From: Psychrobacter sp. GP33
Lineage (GTDB): Bacteria; Pseudomonadota; Gammaproteobacteria; Pseudomonadales; Moraxellaceae
NCBI RefSeq assembly: GCF_014119005.1
Contig: NZ_JACGYX010000003.1
Span: 310,001 to 374,000 of the forward strand
Length of the DNA: 64,000 nt
Direction of reading: 5' to 3'
Made by a program: the position numbers and the translations under genes. Of the stretch, positions 26,388 through 35,777 are shown one piece after another (position 1 is the first letter of the stretch; the number at the start of each line of letters is the position of its first letter). The notes below the pieces were generated by a model. It made no database searches. It had not been told where the DNA came from and was given only the letters and a program-made list of their open reading frames with translations.

Positions 26388-26864
26388 TAAAAAGCCTTTT
26401 TTTATTAATGCGTTTTATTCGTTATCTGAATTTAATTTTTTAGGATTTTAATATAAGAGAAAAACTTATTTTCGTAGCGTTTATATACTGTTCATAAAGT
26501 CAAGAATAGTACGATATATTAGTGATTTACAATCCTATTAATTGATTAAAAGACACTAATAGTAGTTTATATAAAATGAGCATGATTTAACCCGTTATTT
26601 ACTTCTTTTAACATATTATATTAATGCTAAAAGATTGCTTATTTGATATATAACGTTACATTTTATGTCAAATCAATTACAATTAATAGGGTTTATCGTG
26701 CCTTTCAGGTGGTTATCACAAGGCAGTTTTATTATAAAAATAAGGATTTTTAATAAGTTTAGCGTAATAGTGTTTTATAAATAGTATCGCGCCAGCAGTT
26801 ACTAGAAAAACAAGAATTAAGAAAAACTCAGCCCGCACCTTTACGAAATCTAAGGAGAGAATAG
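26388..26864. other. Divergent promoter region upstream of the CstA-type gene
   Basis: About 480 bp, very AT-rich, no convincing gene. It must contain the promoters of the divergent unknown gene and the transporter. AAGGAGAG just before 26865 is the transporter's ribosome site. No riboswitch fold recognised. Confidence 0.5.
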
Positions 26865-28523
26865 ATGAACAGTGCCATTGTATTATTACTTGGCGTCGCT
26901 GCGATGATATTAGGGTATATTTTTTACTCAAAATTTATTGCTACTAAAATTTTGGCATTGGATAACAACCGTCCCACTCCAGCTCATACGATGAAAGATG
27001 GAATAGATTATGTACCTACCAATAAATATGTATTATGGGGGCATCATTTTACATCAGTAGCAGGTGCTGCGCCAATTATTGGTCCTGCTATTGCAGTCAT
27101 TTGGGTGGTGTTTGGTACCATATTGATGGCGGGTGTTCACGATATGTCTGCGATATGGGCAAGTATGCGCAATCGAGGTCAATCTATCGGCTCAATCGCT
27201 GGTACGGTCATGGGTACACGCGTTCGTAGCCTGATGATGATTGTCATCTTTTTACTACTGCTTATGGTTAATGCTGTATTTGGCGTTGCCATTGCGAATA
27301 TGATGATTAAAACGCCGTCTGCTGTGTTACCTGTTTGGGGCGCATTGGTGGTTGCCTTTATTATCGGGCAGTGTATTTATCGTTATCATATGAATTTGGT
27401 TTGGGTATCTATTATTGGGGTGGTAGCGTTATATGGATTAATTTACCTTGGTCCTATGTTCCCCGTTGTATTACCCGAGACTATATTTGGTCTGCCTGAT
27501 AATGCCGTTTGGATTATCATTTTATTTGCCTATGCGGCGGTAGCTTCATTATTGCCGGTATGGATGTTGCTACAACCGCGTGATTATATTAACGGTTTGC
27601 AATTATTTGTTGGTTTGATTCTATTATACGCGGCTATCTTTATTTCATCGCCTGATATCGTGGCACCGGCAATTAACACTAATTTACCAATAGACACGCC
27701 GTCTATTATGCCGTTATTGTTTGTGACTATTGCTTGTGGTGCGATTTCTGGCTTTCACGGCTTAGTAGCAACTGGCACGACATCTAAGCAAATTGATAAA
27801 GAAGAGGATGCACGCTTTGTAGGTTACTTTGGCGCACTTGGCGAAGGTATGCTGGCACTGGGTGCGATTCTTGCGGCAACCGCAGGCTTTGCCTCATTAA
27901 GCGATTGGGAAGCCGTGTATCAAAAATTCGGTGACGGCTCTATCGGTGCATTTATTGATGGTGGCGCAACGATATTAAACGCGGGCGTTGGTATCGAGAT
28001 GGTATTGTCCCAAACCATGCTAACAGTCATGGCAGCGTTATTTGCCGGTACGACGATGGATACAGGCGTGCGCTTGCAACGTTATATTTTCCAAGAGTTT
28101 GGTGAATTTTATAATTTACCAGTATTAACCAAAGGTAGCGTTGCAACATTTTTAGCAGTCGGCACCTGTTTACTATTGGCATTTGGCGCCGGTGGTATTG
28201 GTGGCGAAGGTGGTATGATTATCTGGCCATTATTCGGTACGACTAACCAGTTAATGGCAGCATTAACGCTGATGGTTGTTACCATTATTTTATTACGTAA
28301 AGGCAAGCCAGTCTGGTATACCTTAGCACCATTATCGTTCCTACTGGTGATGACCGTATTTGCATTACTTATCCAGCTTAAAACGTTCTACGTTGATGGT
28401 AATTGGTTACTTATCATTATGGATATTATCATTTTGATTGCTACCATCTTAGTGACTTTTGAGAGTTTCTCAGTGTTACGCCGTGAATGGTCGCTGTATA
28501 AAGGTAAAAATCACCCTGAATAG
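26865..28523 (+). CDS. CstA-family carbon starvation / pyruvate-peptide transporter
   Basis: Polytopic membrane transporter of 552 residues with about 15 hydrophobic segments. The CstA signature is seen near the N-terminus: DGIDYVPTNKYVLWGHHFTS, then VAGAAPIIGPAIAV, and later ACGAISGFHGLVATGTTSKQ. It is shorter than E. coli CstA (701), matching the short subfamily. AAGGAGAG lies 7 nt before the ATG. It is followed by a terminator and then by a small CC-ended protein and an ArsA-like ATPase, a conserved-looking trio. E. coli CstA and BtsT carry pyruvate or peptides; the substrate here is inferred from these. Confidence 0.9.
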   Translation: MNSAIVLLLGVAAMILGYIFYSKFIATKILALDNNRPTPAHTMKDGIDYVPTNKYVLWGHHFTSVAGAAPIIGPAIAVIWVVFGTILMAGVHDMSAIWASMRNRGQSIGSIAGTVMGTRVRSLMMIVIFLLLLMVNAVFGVAIANMMIKTPSAVLPVWGALVVAFIIGQCIYRYHMNLVWVSIIGVVALYGLIYLGPMFPVVLPETIFGLPDNAVWIIILFAYAAVASLLPVWMLLQPRDYINGLQLFVGLILLYAAIFISSPDIVAPAINTNLPIDTPSIMPLLFVTIACGAISGFHGLVATGTTSKQIDKEEDARFVGYFGALGEGMLALGAILAATAGFASLSDWEAVYQKFGDGSIGAFIDGGATILNAGVGIEMVLSQTMLTVMAALFAGTTMDTGVRLQRYIFQEFGEFYNLPVLTKGSVATFLAVGTCLLLAFGAGGIGGEGGMIIWPLFGTTNQLMAALTLMVVTIILLRKGKPVWYTLAPLSFLLVMTVFALLIQLKTFYVDGNWLLIIMDIIILIATILVTFESFSVLRREWSLYKGKNHPE

Positions 28524-28560
28524 GGATTAAAAGTAGTTATTAAGATGTCTAAATAGAAAA

Positions 28561-28592
28561 TAAAACGCTGGCAGCTGCTAGCGTTTTTTATA
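28561..28592 (+). terminator. Terminator/attenuator between the CstA-type gene and the CC-tail gene
   Basis: AAAACGCT pairs with AGCGTTTT around a 10-nt loop, followed by T's. Transcription into the next gene would require readthrough or the possible promoter with -10 TATAAT at 28618-28623. Confidence 0.75.
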
Positions 28593-28675
28593 TCATGGCA
28601 TCACGAAATGGATATACTATAATTAGACTTATGCGTTTCCAAAGTATTTTATGAGCAGCAAGCTAGGGAGAGCAA

Positions 28676-29032
28676 ATGAAAAACTCAGAGAATAAGCCAA
28701 ATATAAATCAACACTTAAAAAAGATAGCGGCAACAGAGGGCATGCCAGCTCATTACGATGAAGAAATAGATAATAAAGTACCCTTCTGGCAACGGTTTGT
28801 AGCAGGATTGAACGAGTTTTATCATGCACCCTACAGACAAACGATGGCACGGGCAGCACGTGACGAAGAAGATTTTTTTATGCTATTAATGTTTTCTGAA
28901 AGCTTGGGTATTGATAATCCTGCTAGTTTTTATACTCTAGAATTACAGCCGTTATTCTTAGAAAATTTTCATGAGTGGCATACTCGTATGGGCATGGACA
29001 GATGCCCGTTTGACCATATTGGTTGCTGCTAA
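28676..29032 (+). CDS. Small CstA-associated protein ending in Cys-Cys (cory-CC-star type)
   Basis: 118 residues, soluble, strongly charged, ending in RCPFDHIGCC and stop. The middle holds FYHAPYRQTMARAARDEEDF. This resembles the small family named cory-CC-star for its terminal CC. The short partners of E. coli transporters CstA and BtsT (YbdD, YjiX) also end in RCC, so a Cys-rich tail seems a shared trait of CstA partners. AGGGAG precedes the ATG. It lies between the CstA gene and the ArsA-like ATPase. A metal- or disulfide-linked role of the tail is inference. Confidence 0.8.
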   Translation: MKNSENKPNINQHLKKIAATEGMPAHYDEEIDNKVPFWQRFVAGLNEFYHAPYRQTMARAARDEEDFFMLLMFSESLGIDNPASFYTLELQPLFLENFHEWHTRMGMDRCPFDHIGCC

Positions 29033-29122
29033 TTGTTGCTAAAAATTTTGAAGTAATCAGTATTAAGTAAAAACAGCACCTATAAAAATACGGCTAATAA
29101 AAATAAAAACTGGAATTAAAAT

Positions 29123-30139
29123 ATGGTATTACAACCGTTAAAGGCATTGGTAGCACAGCTATCCACGCAGCCGATTATCTTTGTCGGCGGTAAAGGTGGA
29201 GTGGGCAAGACCACTACTGCAGCAGCACTTGCCAGCTACTTTGCCAGTCAAGGCAGAAAGACACTGATTGTCTCAACAGACCCAGCCCATAGTTTGGGTG
29301 ATGTCTTAAACACACGTTTATCTAATGAAAAAACCGTCCTAAACCCTTATCTTGATGCTATTGAGCTTAATCCAGATATTATCGTTGACGCTCACTTTGC
29401 TCAAGTAGAGCGCACTATAAAAGGCTATGCCAACCCAGATATGATGCCAAAAATACGTGAGCATTTACGACTATCGAAGTCAGCTCCAGGGGCACAAGAA
29501 GCGGCAATGCTTGAGTCGATGTGTCAGCATTTGGTCACAGCAGCAGATGGCGGTTATGAGCATATTATTTTTGATACGGCACCGACTGGGCATACATTAC
29601 GCTTGCTGGTATTGCCTGAGATGATGGGAGCGTGGACGGATGGATTATTAGCGCAGCAACGACGGCAAGCCAAATTACGTTCAATTGCCACGCATTTAGA
29701 TACTAATAGTAGACATACAGATAAAAAAGGTGTACCGAACCCATTTGCTAAACATACTCCGGATCGCTGGGCACAAGCAGTAAACGTATTAGAACAACGC
29801 AAAGAATTATTTCGTCAAGCGGGGTTATTACTTCATGATCGTGTGCAAACGGCAATTATATTAGTAATGACGGCTGATATTTTGCCTTTAGCGGAAACGA
29901 AACGTGCGATTGAGCAGTTAGAAGAAAACAATCTCACTCCAGCAGCAATCGTGGTTAATCAATTGATTAACCCAGCGCAAACCGATCCATTCTGGCAACA
30001 ACGGGCAGACAGACAACAGCAGTTGATGAATGATATTGAGCGCAATTTTAGTAATTATCCTATCTATCCTGTTTATTTACAGCAAACAGATATTCGAGGT
30101 ACTGAGGCATTAAGCAAATTGTTCACCCCAACTGTTTAA
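29123..30139 (+). CDS. ArsA/Get3-type P-loop ATPase
   Basis: A single-domain ATPase of 338 residues with deviant Walker A GGKGGVGKTT near residues 22-31, switch I STDPAHSLGDV near 52-62 and switch II IIFDTAPTGHTLRLL near 145-160, the ArsA/Get3 pattern. The three arsenite-binding cysteines of ArsA and the Get3 CxxC are absent, so arsenite export is unlikely. No ars genes are present. It is 90 bp after the CC-tail gene; expected partners are that protein and the CstA transporter. It may chaperone the CC-tail protein or gate the transporter (inference). Confidence 0.85.
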   Translation: MVLQPLKALVAQLSTQPIIFVGGKGGVGKTTTAAALASYFASQGRKTLIVSTDPAHSLGDVLNTRLSNEKTVLNPYLDAIELNPDIIVDAHFAQVERTIKGYANPDMMPKIREHLRLSKSAPGAQEAAMLESMCQHLVTAADGGYEHIIFDTAPTGHTLRLLVLPEMMGAWTDGLLAQQRRQAKLRSIATHLDTNSRHTDKKGVPNPFAKHTPDRWAQAVNVLEQRKELFRQAGLLLHDRVQTAIILVMTADILPLAETKRAIEQLEENNLTPAAIVVNQLINPAQTDPFWQQRADRQQQLMNDIERNFSNYPIYPVYLQQTDIRGTEALSKLFTPTV

Positions 30140-30161
30140 TTAATGAGTGAAGATTATTTTT

Positions 30162-31829
30162 TTAGTTTTCACGTGACTGAATTTTATTAGACAGCGACCA
30201 AGCTGCATCTGTACGCAAACTTTGCGCTTGCTCCGATTTACCGCTACTTAATGATGACCATTGCGGCTTACCGCGTGCTTTTTTAAGCTCACTAGGTAAT
30301 TTATGGGTTGCCCACGGGGTAACGATAGCAGCATTATTATCGTTGTCTGTATAGTTATTATACTCACTGCTGTATAGCATTTGGGTGGCATCTGTTGCCG
30401 CGTGTCCACGATGACGCAGCGCCGCTAATAAATCAATCGCCCTTGTTGCCAGTAAAGTTAAGGTCGCAGGGTCAATATATAACCGCTTAACCCCGGATAA
30501 TTTATCAGCGATACTGGTGGTATTGGATAATAACCCACCAGCAATACCACCCAAAGCAGCGCCCAAACCTAATGTAGTTCCTAATGCGGCAGCATCAATT
30601 CCAAGCCCTAGTAACGCGCCAGCCGCCGCCCCAGAGGTGGTACGTATGCCATAGCTTTTGAGCAATTCAGGATCAAACGGATCTTGCTGATAGGCTTTCA
30701 ACTCAAGTGGGGTTGCTGCGACTGCATTATCATAAAACTTATAAGCATTTAACAACCGCTGTTGCATAGCACGCTCGCTTTGACGCACTCCCTCTTGCAT
30801 CTGCTGCAATATAGGCATGGGGTCATCATCATCGTTAATCTCACGCACAAAGGCGGCAATATCTAACAAAAAGTCTGCAATGATAATATTGGCTTCATCA
30901 TAGAGCTGCGCCCAATCCTCAGTCCGACGCTGCATCAATTGCTCGAGCATCTCAGCATGGGTCAGCATAGTGGCAAGGTTCTGCCAAAGTCTCATCTCAT
31001 CGGTAAATTCAAACGCAACAGAATCAAAACGAGTAGAAATATGCAAGTTCCGCCGTGCCAGCATGGTTTGCCAGGCGTCAATATTGGCATCTTGGCTGTC
31101 AGTAAAGTTAAAAACGGGCATTACAGGAATTGCTGCCCAAGATAATATTGCCAATTCATCTTTGTACTTACCAAGTACGGGCTCACGGGCATCAACAACA
31201 TAAATTGCCATATCACTTGCCAGCAGCTGACGAATAACCTTAGCTTCTTGGCTATAATCGCCAAAACCATCAGCATAACTGGTACTGGTATCAGTACCTT
31301 GATCATAACTTTGAGCAATATCAGCGGCTAAAAACTGTTGTAAACGCTCGATACCATCACGGCGACTGGCCGTATTGTCTTCAAGCCAATCCATAAGTCC
31401 AGACGCGTCCTCTAAGCCGGGTGTATCATATAACGACACTAACGCTTCGCCCGTTTGACTGTCAGTTAATTGTGCCCGCTCAACGTGACGAGTAGTCGCC
31501 GCTTCGTTTTTCACTTCACCAAAATAGACATCGCGTAGCAGGGTACGCAAAATAGACGTTTTACCGGTATTAGTGTGCCCAACCACAGCCAGTCTTAACG
31601 GCTCACCACTGGCTAGGGTGGTTTTTGTACGAGCAGATTTTGGAGTGACATTCAACGTGCTATCTAATGGCTCGTTTGTTAGGTTAGGTATTGGATTTTG
31701 TATAGTCTGTTTTTGCAAAGGTAGATGCTGTATATCAGTTGTGGCAGCATACGGATTCTGAAGCGCCGCATCATGATCTTTATCACTATTATTTTTATTG
31801 TCCATAGGATTACTATTGTCCTGATTCAT
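30162..31829 (-). CDS. GTPase with DUF3482 domain
   Basis: The 555-residue product has an Era/TrmE-like GTPase domain: G1 VVGHTNTGKTSILRTL near residues 81-96, G2 region TTRHVERA, G3 SLYDTPGLEDAS near 125-136, and a possible G4 PVFNFTDSQD. The C-terminal half contains a long Ala/Gly-rich segment (SGAAAGALLGLGIDAAALG and onwards) likely to touch membrane, as in DUF3482 proteins. It is downstream of the DUF2868 gene with an 88-bp gap. Function of the pair is unknown. The first Met has no clear ribosome site. Confidence 0.82.
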   Translation of the reverse strand: MNQDNSNPMDNKNNSDKDHDAALQNPYAATTDIQHLPLQKQTIQNPIPNLTNEPLDSTLNVTPKSARTKTTLASGEPLRLAVVGHTNTGKTSILRTLLRDVYFGEVKNEAATTRHVERAQLTDSQTGEALVSLYDTPGLEDASGLMDWLEDNTASRRDGIERLQQFLAADIAQSYDQGTDTSTSYADGFGDYSQEAKVIRQLLASDMAIYVVDAREPVLGKYKDELAILSWAAIPVMPVFNFTDSQDANIDAWQTMLARRNLHISTRFDSVAFEFTDEMRLWQNLATMLTHAEMLEQLMQRRTEDWAQLYDEANIIIADFLLDIAAFVREINDDDDPMPILQQMQEGVRQSERAMQQRLLNAYKFYDNAVAATPLELKAYQQDPFDPELLKSYGIRTTSGAAAGALLGLGIDAAALGTTLGLGAALGGIAGGLLSNTTSIADKLSGVKRLYIDPATLTLLATRAIDLLAALRHRGHAATDATQMLYSSEYNNYTDNDNNAAIVTPWATHKLPSELKKARGKPQWSSLSSGKSEQAQSLRTDAAWSLSNKIQSREN

Positions 31830-31917
31830 AGTCGAGTATTAATGATAAATGTATATGAGCATCGGTTGATACAATCTAATCAGCAAAAAAAAGAAATAAG
31901 TTAGTCAAAGAAGGCGC

Positions 31918-33357
31918 TTAAGGTAGGTGTACCAGTCCTATGTTCCGTGCTGCCAGTGCCGTTTGCCATTGTTGATGGCGCGCCAGTTGTGCCGCAGTTT
32001 GTCCTTTAGCGTTTATAGTGTTACTGGTATTATTGTTGGCTGCCTGATGGCTTTGAGGCGACTTTACGCTTACTGGTCGCAGCAACTGCACAATGACGCC
32101 GTGTTTAGCATGAGTAGCGATATGATCCAGCTTACGCAGCGTACCACGATCAGGCAGCGCATTTGCGTGGATACCGAGCCAAACCTGAACGGGATACTGA
32201 TTAAGATAAGCAGTTAAGCGCGCCATGTCATCACGGTCATCAACAATACCAAAGTTTTCAACCGCATCAATACTTTTATTATCAGAATTATCCCCATCAA
32301 ACCCAATTTGCCACCATTTATCAGGAGCAGGATACTCCAATAAAGCAACTAGTTTTTTGCCGGTACTAACTTTAGCTTGCGGAGCAACAGGCGCTGCAAC
32401 TTCAAAAAAATCATCAACATCGACCACTTGACGCTGCCAGAAGTTAATAATCTTTTGATAATAAGGCAATTTAATATCTAGACGCATTTTTTTGCGACGA
32501 AACATCAAGGCACAAAACCCCCATGCTATTGCTCGAGGGACAATGCCATACATCAGTAAACTACCAATTAATAAGCCTGCCCACTGGCGCGCGATAGATA
32601 ATGGCAGAGCATCTGTCACCAATCGACTTTGTACAATCGCAGCATCATTAGGTACATCAAAGCCTACCAGATTTGGCAACCAGCCAATTATGTGGGTGAG
32701 GGTAATCAGTGCCTTATCTGATAACAGCGTCGACTCCCAGCTAAAGCTGTACTGGCGCACAATCAACAAAAAAATAATTGAAAACAGCATTCCTGTTAAG
32801 GTAGCAAGCCAAAGCTGATGATTGAATCGTCCCAGATACCAACGCATACCGCTATGGTGCAACTGCTGCTCATACAAGCTGACCGCTGCTTGAGTAATAT
32901 CATCTTTACCCCGTATCAACCGACTGGGACTTACAAAATTTGCAAACCAATTTGCTGATGGCTTACCTTGATTGACCATACTCATTATTAGCCAGCTCAT
33001 AAGCATGAGAGTATGAAAGCCAAGCAAACATACCAAAACATAGAAAAAATTCACCACATTGGACTGCAATAAAGTGAACAATCCTAAAAATCCTGATAGG
33101 CACCACACCACACTCATCACGGTCATAATACCTTTAATGCGACCGTCAATCTTTCCTAGAACACGGGTTAGTGCGCCATTACTATCAATACGTGAGGCGC
33201 GCCGATGTAGTTTTTGGATAGGCGTACCACTCTCGTTTTGCAACTTTTCAGTGATTAATAGCGGGTCAGTTGCAAAGACATGGTGATCCGTCTCAAGCAA
33301 GCGTACCAGTTCAGTCAGTTGGTCTTGTGGTGAGAACATCGTTGTCGTCACATCCAT
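31918..33357 (-). CDS. DUF2868 membrane protein
   Basis: About 479 residues with four or five hydrophobic segments in the first 320 (for example MTVMSVVWCLSGFLGLFTLL, VNFFYVLVCLLGFHTLMLM and LIGSLLMYGIVPRAIAWGF) followed by a soluble C-terminal domain. This matches DUF2868 proteins, which are habitually encoded beside DUF3482 GTPases as here. ATG 33357 is preferred over the upstream TTG at 33384, though neither has a ribosome site. Biochemical role unknown; a GTPase-controlled membrane process is a reasonable guess. Confidence 0.78.
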   Translation of the reverse strand: MDVTTTMFSPQDQLTELVRLLETDHHVFATDPLLITEKLQNESGTPIQKLHRRASRIDSNGALTRVLGKIDGRIKGIMTVMSVVWCLSGFLGLFTLLQSNVVNFFYVLVCLLGFHTLMLMSWLIMSMVNQGKPSANWFANFVSPSRLIRGKDDITQAAVSLYEQQLHHSGMRWYLGRFNHQLWLATLTGMLFSIIFLLIVRQYSFSWESTLLSDKALITLTHIIGWLPNLVGFDVPNDAAIVQSRLVTDALPLSIARQWAGLLIGSLLMYGIVPRAIAWGFCALMFRRKKMRLDIKLPYYQKIINFWQRQVVDVDDFFEVAAPVAPQAKVSTGKKLVALLEYPAPDKWWQIGFDGDNSDNKSIDAVENFGIVDDRDDMARLTAYLNQYPVQVWLGIHANALPDRGTLRKLDHIATHAKHGVIVQLLRPVSVKSPQSHQAANNNTSNTINAKGQTAAQLARHQQWQTALAARNIGLVHLP

Positions 33358-34048
33358 ATCAAAAGGGAAAATAAAGTGGGGCAAATCTACCAGCGATGAC
33401 TCAGCGATAGATAAATTATCGGCTGACTATGACCATTTACTTTGCAAAAACAGCTAATTTTTACAAAATCATGATCTTTTATGTTCTATAAAATACAGTT
33501 TTTTTACTATTAAGTCATTATAAATGAACGACTTGTCACATAAACTGACCAAATGGTCAAAAAATTGCTGGCAGTTATTATCAATACACGCTATCCTAAA
33601 AGTAAGTTATCAGCAGTAGAGTATAACCAAAATAATCAAAAGTGTTATAATTCGGTTATAAATCGAAAAATTGATTATGATGGCAGTAGACGGTTTTGAT
33701 GCTCCTGCATCAGTCAACCGTAACATCAAGGATTTCTTCAGCCCTTATATTAATACAGATACATTAATATTAATAAAGTTATGAAGAAGGACAAGATAAG
33801 TGCACACGCACGCTCTAATTATTGACCCCTATTTTGCTGTGTATAAAAAGCGCATAAGCGTGTCGAGCAAAATAAGGATTATAAGTACTAAATGTATGAG
33901 TTCAGTGTTTGAGTACTTAGCGTAAGAGCGGCATCTAGCCTCTCATAAGCTCAGTCGTTGTAAAACTTAATTTGCTATAGTTCTACGTCATTCAAGATGT
34001 ATCGGTTAAGATACGTTTAAATATAACATGCAGGGAGCACACCTATCT
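33358..34048. other. Long upstream region / leader of the permease gene
   Basis: Nearly 700 bp without a credible gene. A TATAAT at 33646-33651 could be the -10 box of the permease promoter, giving a leader near 390 nt. It contains a stable hairpin (33690-33721) and a self-complementary AT repeat (ATATTAAT spaced by 8 nt, around 33747-33771). No known riboswitch class could be assigned by eye. Confidence 0.5.
33690..33721 (+). promoter_or_regulatory. Structured leader hairpin upstream of nucleobase permease
   Basis: ACGGTT-tt-GATGC-tcct-GCATC-agtc-AACCGT forms two stacked stems with an asymmetric internal loop (2 and 4 nt). No T-run follows, so it is not a terminator. The position in the leader of a purine/xanthine-type permease makes a regulatory RNA element possible. 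Confidence 0.35.
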
Positions 34049-35536
34049 ATGGATATCAAATCCACCTCTAACCCAACCTTTGCACGACCAGAAGATGAAA
34101 ATCTTGGTGTTGCTGCTAATATTGCCTATGGCTTTCAGCACGTTCTTACCATGTATGGTGGTATTATTGCAGTGCCTTTGATTGTTGGGCAAGCAGCAGG
34201 GCTAACACCTGCTGAGATTGGTTTATTGATTGCCGCCTCATTGTTTATTGGTGGTTTAGCGACGTTATTACAAACGATAGGTATCCCGTTCTTTGGTTGC
34301 CAGCTACCGTTGGTTCAAGGGGTATCTTTTGCTAGTGTTGCAACTATTGTTGCCATTGTGACAGCAGGAGGCGGATTACCTTCAGTATTCGGTGCGGTGA
34401 TTGCAGCGTCTATTCTCGGCTTCTTAATCACACCCATTTTCTCCCAAATTATTAGATTTTTCCCGCCATTAGTGACGGGTACGGTTATTACTACCATTGG
34501 TTTGACCTTGATGCCAGTTGCTGCACGTTGGGCAATGGGCGGCAACAGTAAAGCACCTGACTTCGGTAGCATGACGAACATCGGTCTTGCGGGTTTTACC
34601 TTATTAGTGGTATTGCTATTAAGTAAAGCGGGCAATGCTGCTATCAGTCGCTTGTCAATCTTGCTGGCTATGGTTATCGGTACGGTCGTTGCATGGGCGC
34701 TAGGCTTGGTAGACTTCTCTGGTGTTACTACAGGCTCTATCTTTGCTTTCCCAACCCCGTTCCACTTTGGTGCGCCTAAGTTTGAACTTGCAGCCATCAT
34801 TTCTATGTTCATCGTAGTACTGGTTATTTTGGTTGAAACCTCAGCTGACATCTTAGCAGTTGGTGATATTATTGAGACTGATGTTGACTCAAAACGTTTA
34901 GGTAATGGCTTGCGTGCTGACATGGTTGCTAGTATCGTTGCGCCAATGTTTGGTTCTTTTACTCAAAGTGCTTTTGCTCAGAACGTTGGTTTGGTTGCAG
35001 TAACCGGTGTTAAAAGCCGTTTCGTAGTAGCATATGCGGGTATCATCTTAGTAGTTCTTGGATTAATGCCAATTATGGGTCGCGTTATTGCTACGGTTCC
35101 AACCGCAGTACTTGGCGGCGCTGGTATTGTACTGTTCGGTACGGTTGCAGCCAGTGGTATTCGTACCCTAGCGCAAGTGAGCTACACTAACAATATGAAC
35201 CTTATCATTGTTGCGACCTCTATCGGTTTTGGTATGTTGCCGATTGCAGCTCCTGCGTTTTACGATCAATTCCCAGACTGGTTTGCGACTATCTTTCATT
35301 CAGGCATCAGCTCATCTGCCATCATGGCAATTGCTCTGAACCTATTATTTAACCACATGAAAACGGGTAACTCAGAGAATCAATCAGTATTTGCGGCGGG
35401 CACAGAAGTTCGTTCAGTACATCCTGATTTGATGATTGACTTAACTGAAGGTGATTACTTCTCAGAAGGTAAATTATATGATGTTGAGCATAATGAAATC
35501 CCAGTAGCTACGGTGCAAAAGACGGCCGCGCATTAG
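34049..35536 (+). CDS. NCS2-family uracil/xanthine-type nucleobase permease
   Basis: Membrane symporter of 495 residues with about 14 hydrophobic helices. Family marks are YGFQHVLTMYGGIIAVPLIVG near the N-terminus and SADILAVGDI, then MFGSFTQSAFAQNVGLVAVTGVKSR, whose Q-N-x-G motif is diagnostic of NCS2 carriers. The start at 34049 is preferred over 34028 because AGGGAG lies 11 nt before it. An isolated gene with its own terminator and long leader. Purine or xanthine is the likeliest cargo, uracil the alternative. Confidence 0.88.
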   Translation: MDIKSTSNPTFARPEDENLGVAANIAYGFQHVLTMYGGIIAVPLIVGQAAGLTPAEIGLLIAASLFIGGLATLLQTIGIPFFGCQLPLVQGVSFASVATIVAIVTAGGGLPSVFGAVIAASILGFLITPIFSQIIRFFPPLVTGTVITTIGLTLMPVAARWAMGGNSKAPDFGSMTNIGLAGFTLLVVLLLSKAGNAAISRLSILLAMVIGTVVAWALGLVDFSGVTTGSIFAFPTPFHFGAPKFELAAIISMFIVVLVILVETSADILAVGDIIETDVDSKRLGNGLRADMVASIVAPMFGSFTQSAFAQNVGLVAVTGVKSRFVVAYAGIILVVLGLMPIMGRVIATVPTAVLGGAGIVLFGTVAASGIRTLAQVSYTNNMNLIIVATSIGFGMLPIAAPAFYDQFPDWFATIFHSGISSSAIMAIALNLLFNHMKTGNSENQSVFAAGTEVRSVHPDLMIDLTEGDYFSEGKLYDVEHNEIPVATVQKTAAH

Positions 35537-35606
35537 CAAGTATTCAAAACGAAAAGTTAGACTTACTTTGTTAGAATAAGCTCAAGTATTGATAAAACTG
35601 TCTTTA

Positions 35607-35634
35607 TTAGCCGCCCATTGAGGCGGCTTTTTTG
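35607..35634 (+). terminator. Terminator after the nucleobase permease
   Basis: AGCCGCC pairs with GGCGGCT over a 6-nt loop and is followed by TTTTTT. Confidence 0.9.
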
Positions 35635-35777
35635 CGCGCACAAGAAAATAAGTTATAACTTATTTCAACTAGAAAGTGCTCAAAAAAGTAGCCATAATCT
35701 AGACATATCGTTAGCTATCATAGTAATGAGAAGTGATGATCATTTAAAATAGTGAAAAGAGACGACAAGGAGTCAGT

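Noticed and set aside
29123..30139. Arsenite pump ATPase (ArsA proper)
   Set aside because: Arsenite-binding cysteines are absent and no arsB, arsC, arsD or arsR gene is nearby; only the ATPase fold is shared.
34315..34923. A 202-codon open frame antisense to the nucleobase permease gene
   Set aside because: It lies wholly within the permease gene, its product is low-complexity Lys/Thr/Pro-rich, and no ribosome site is seen; a shadow frame.
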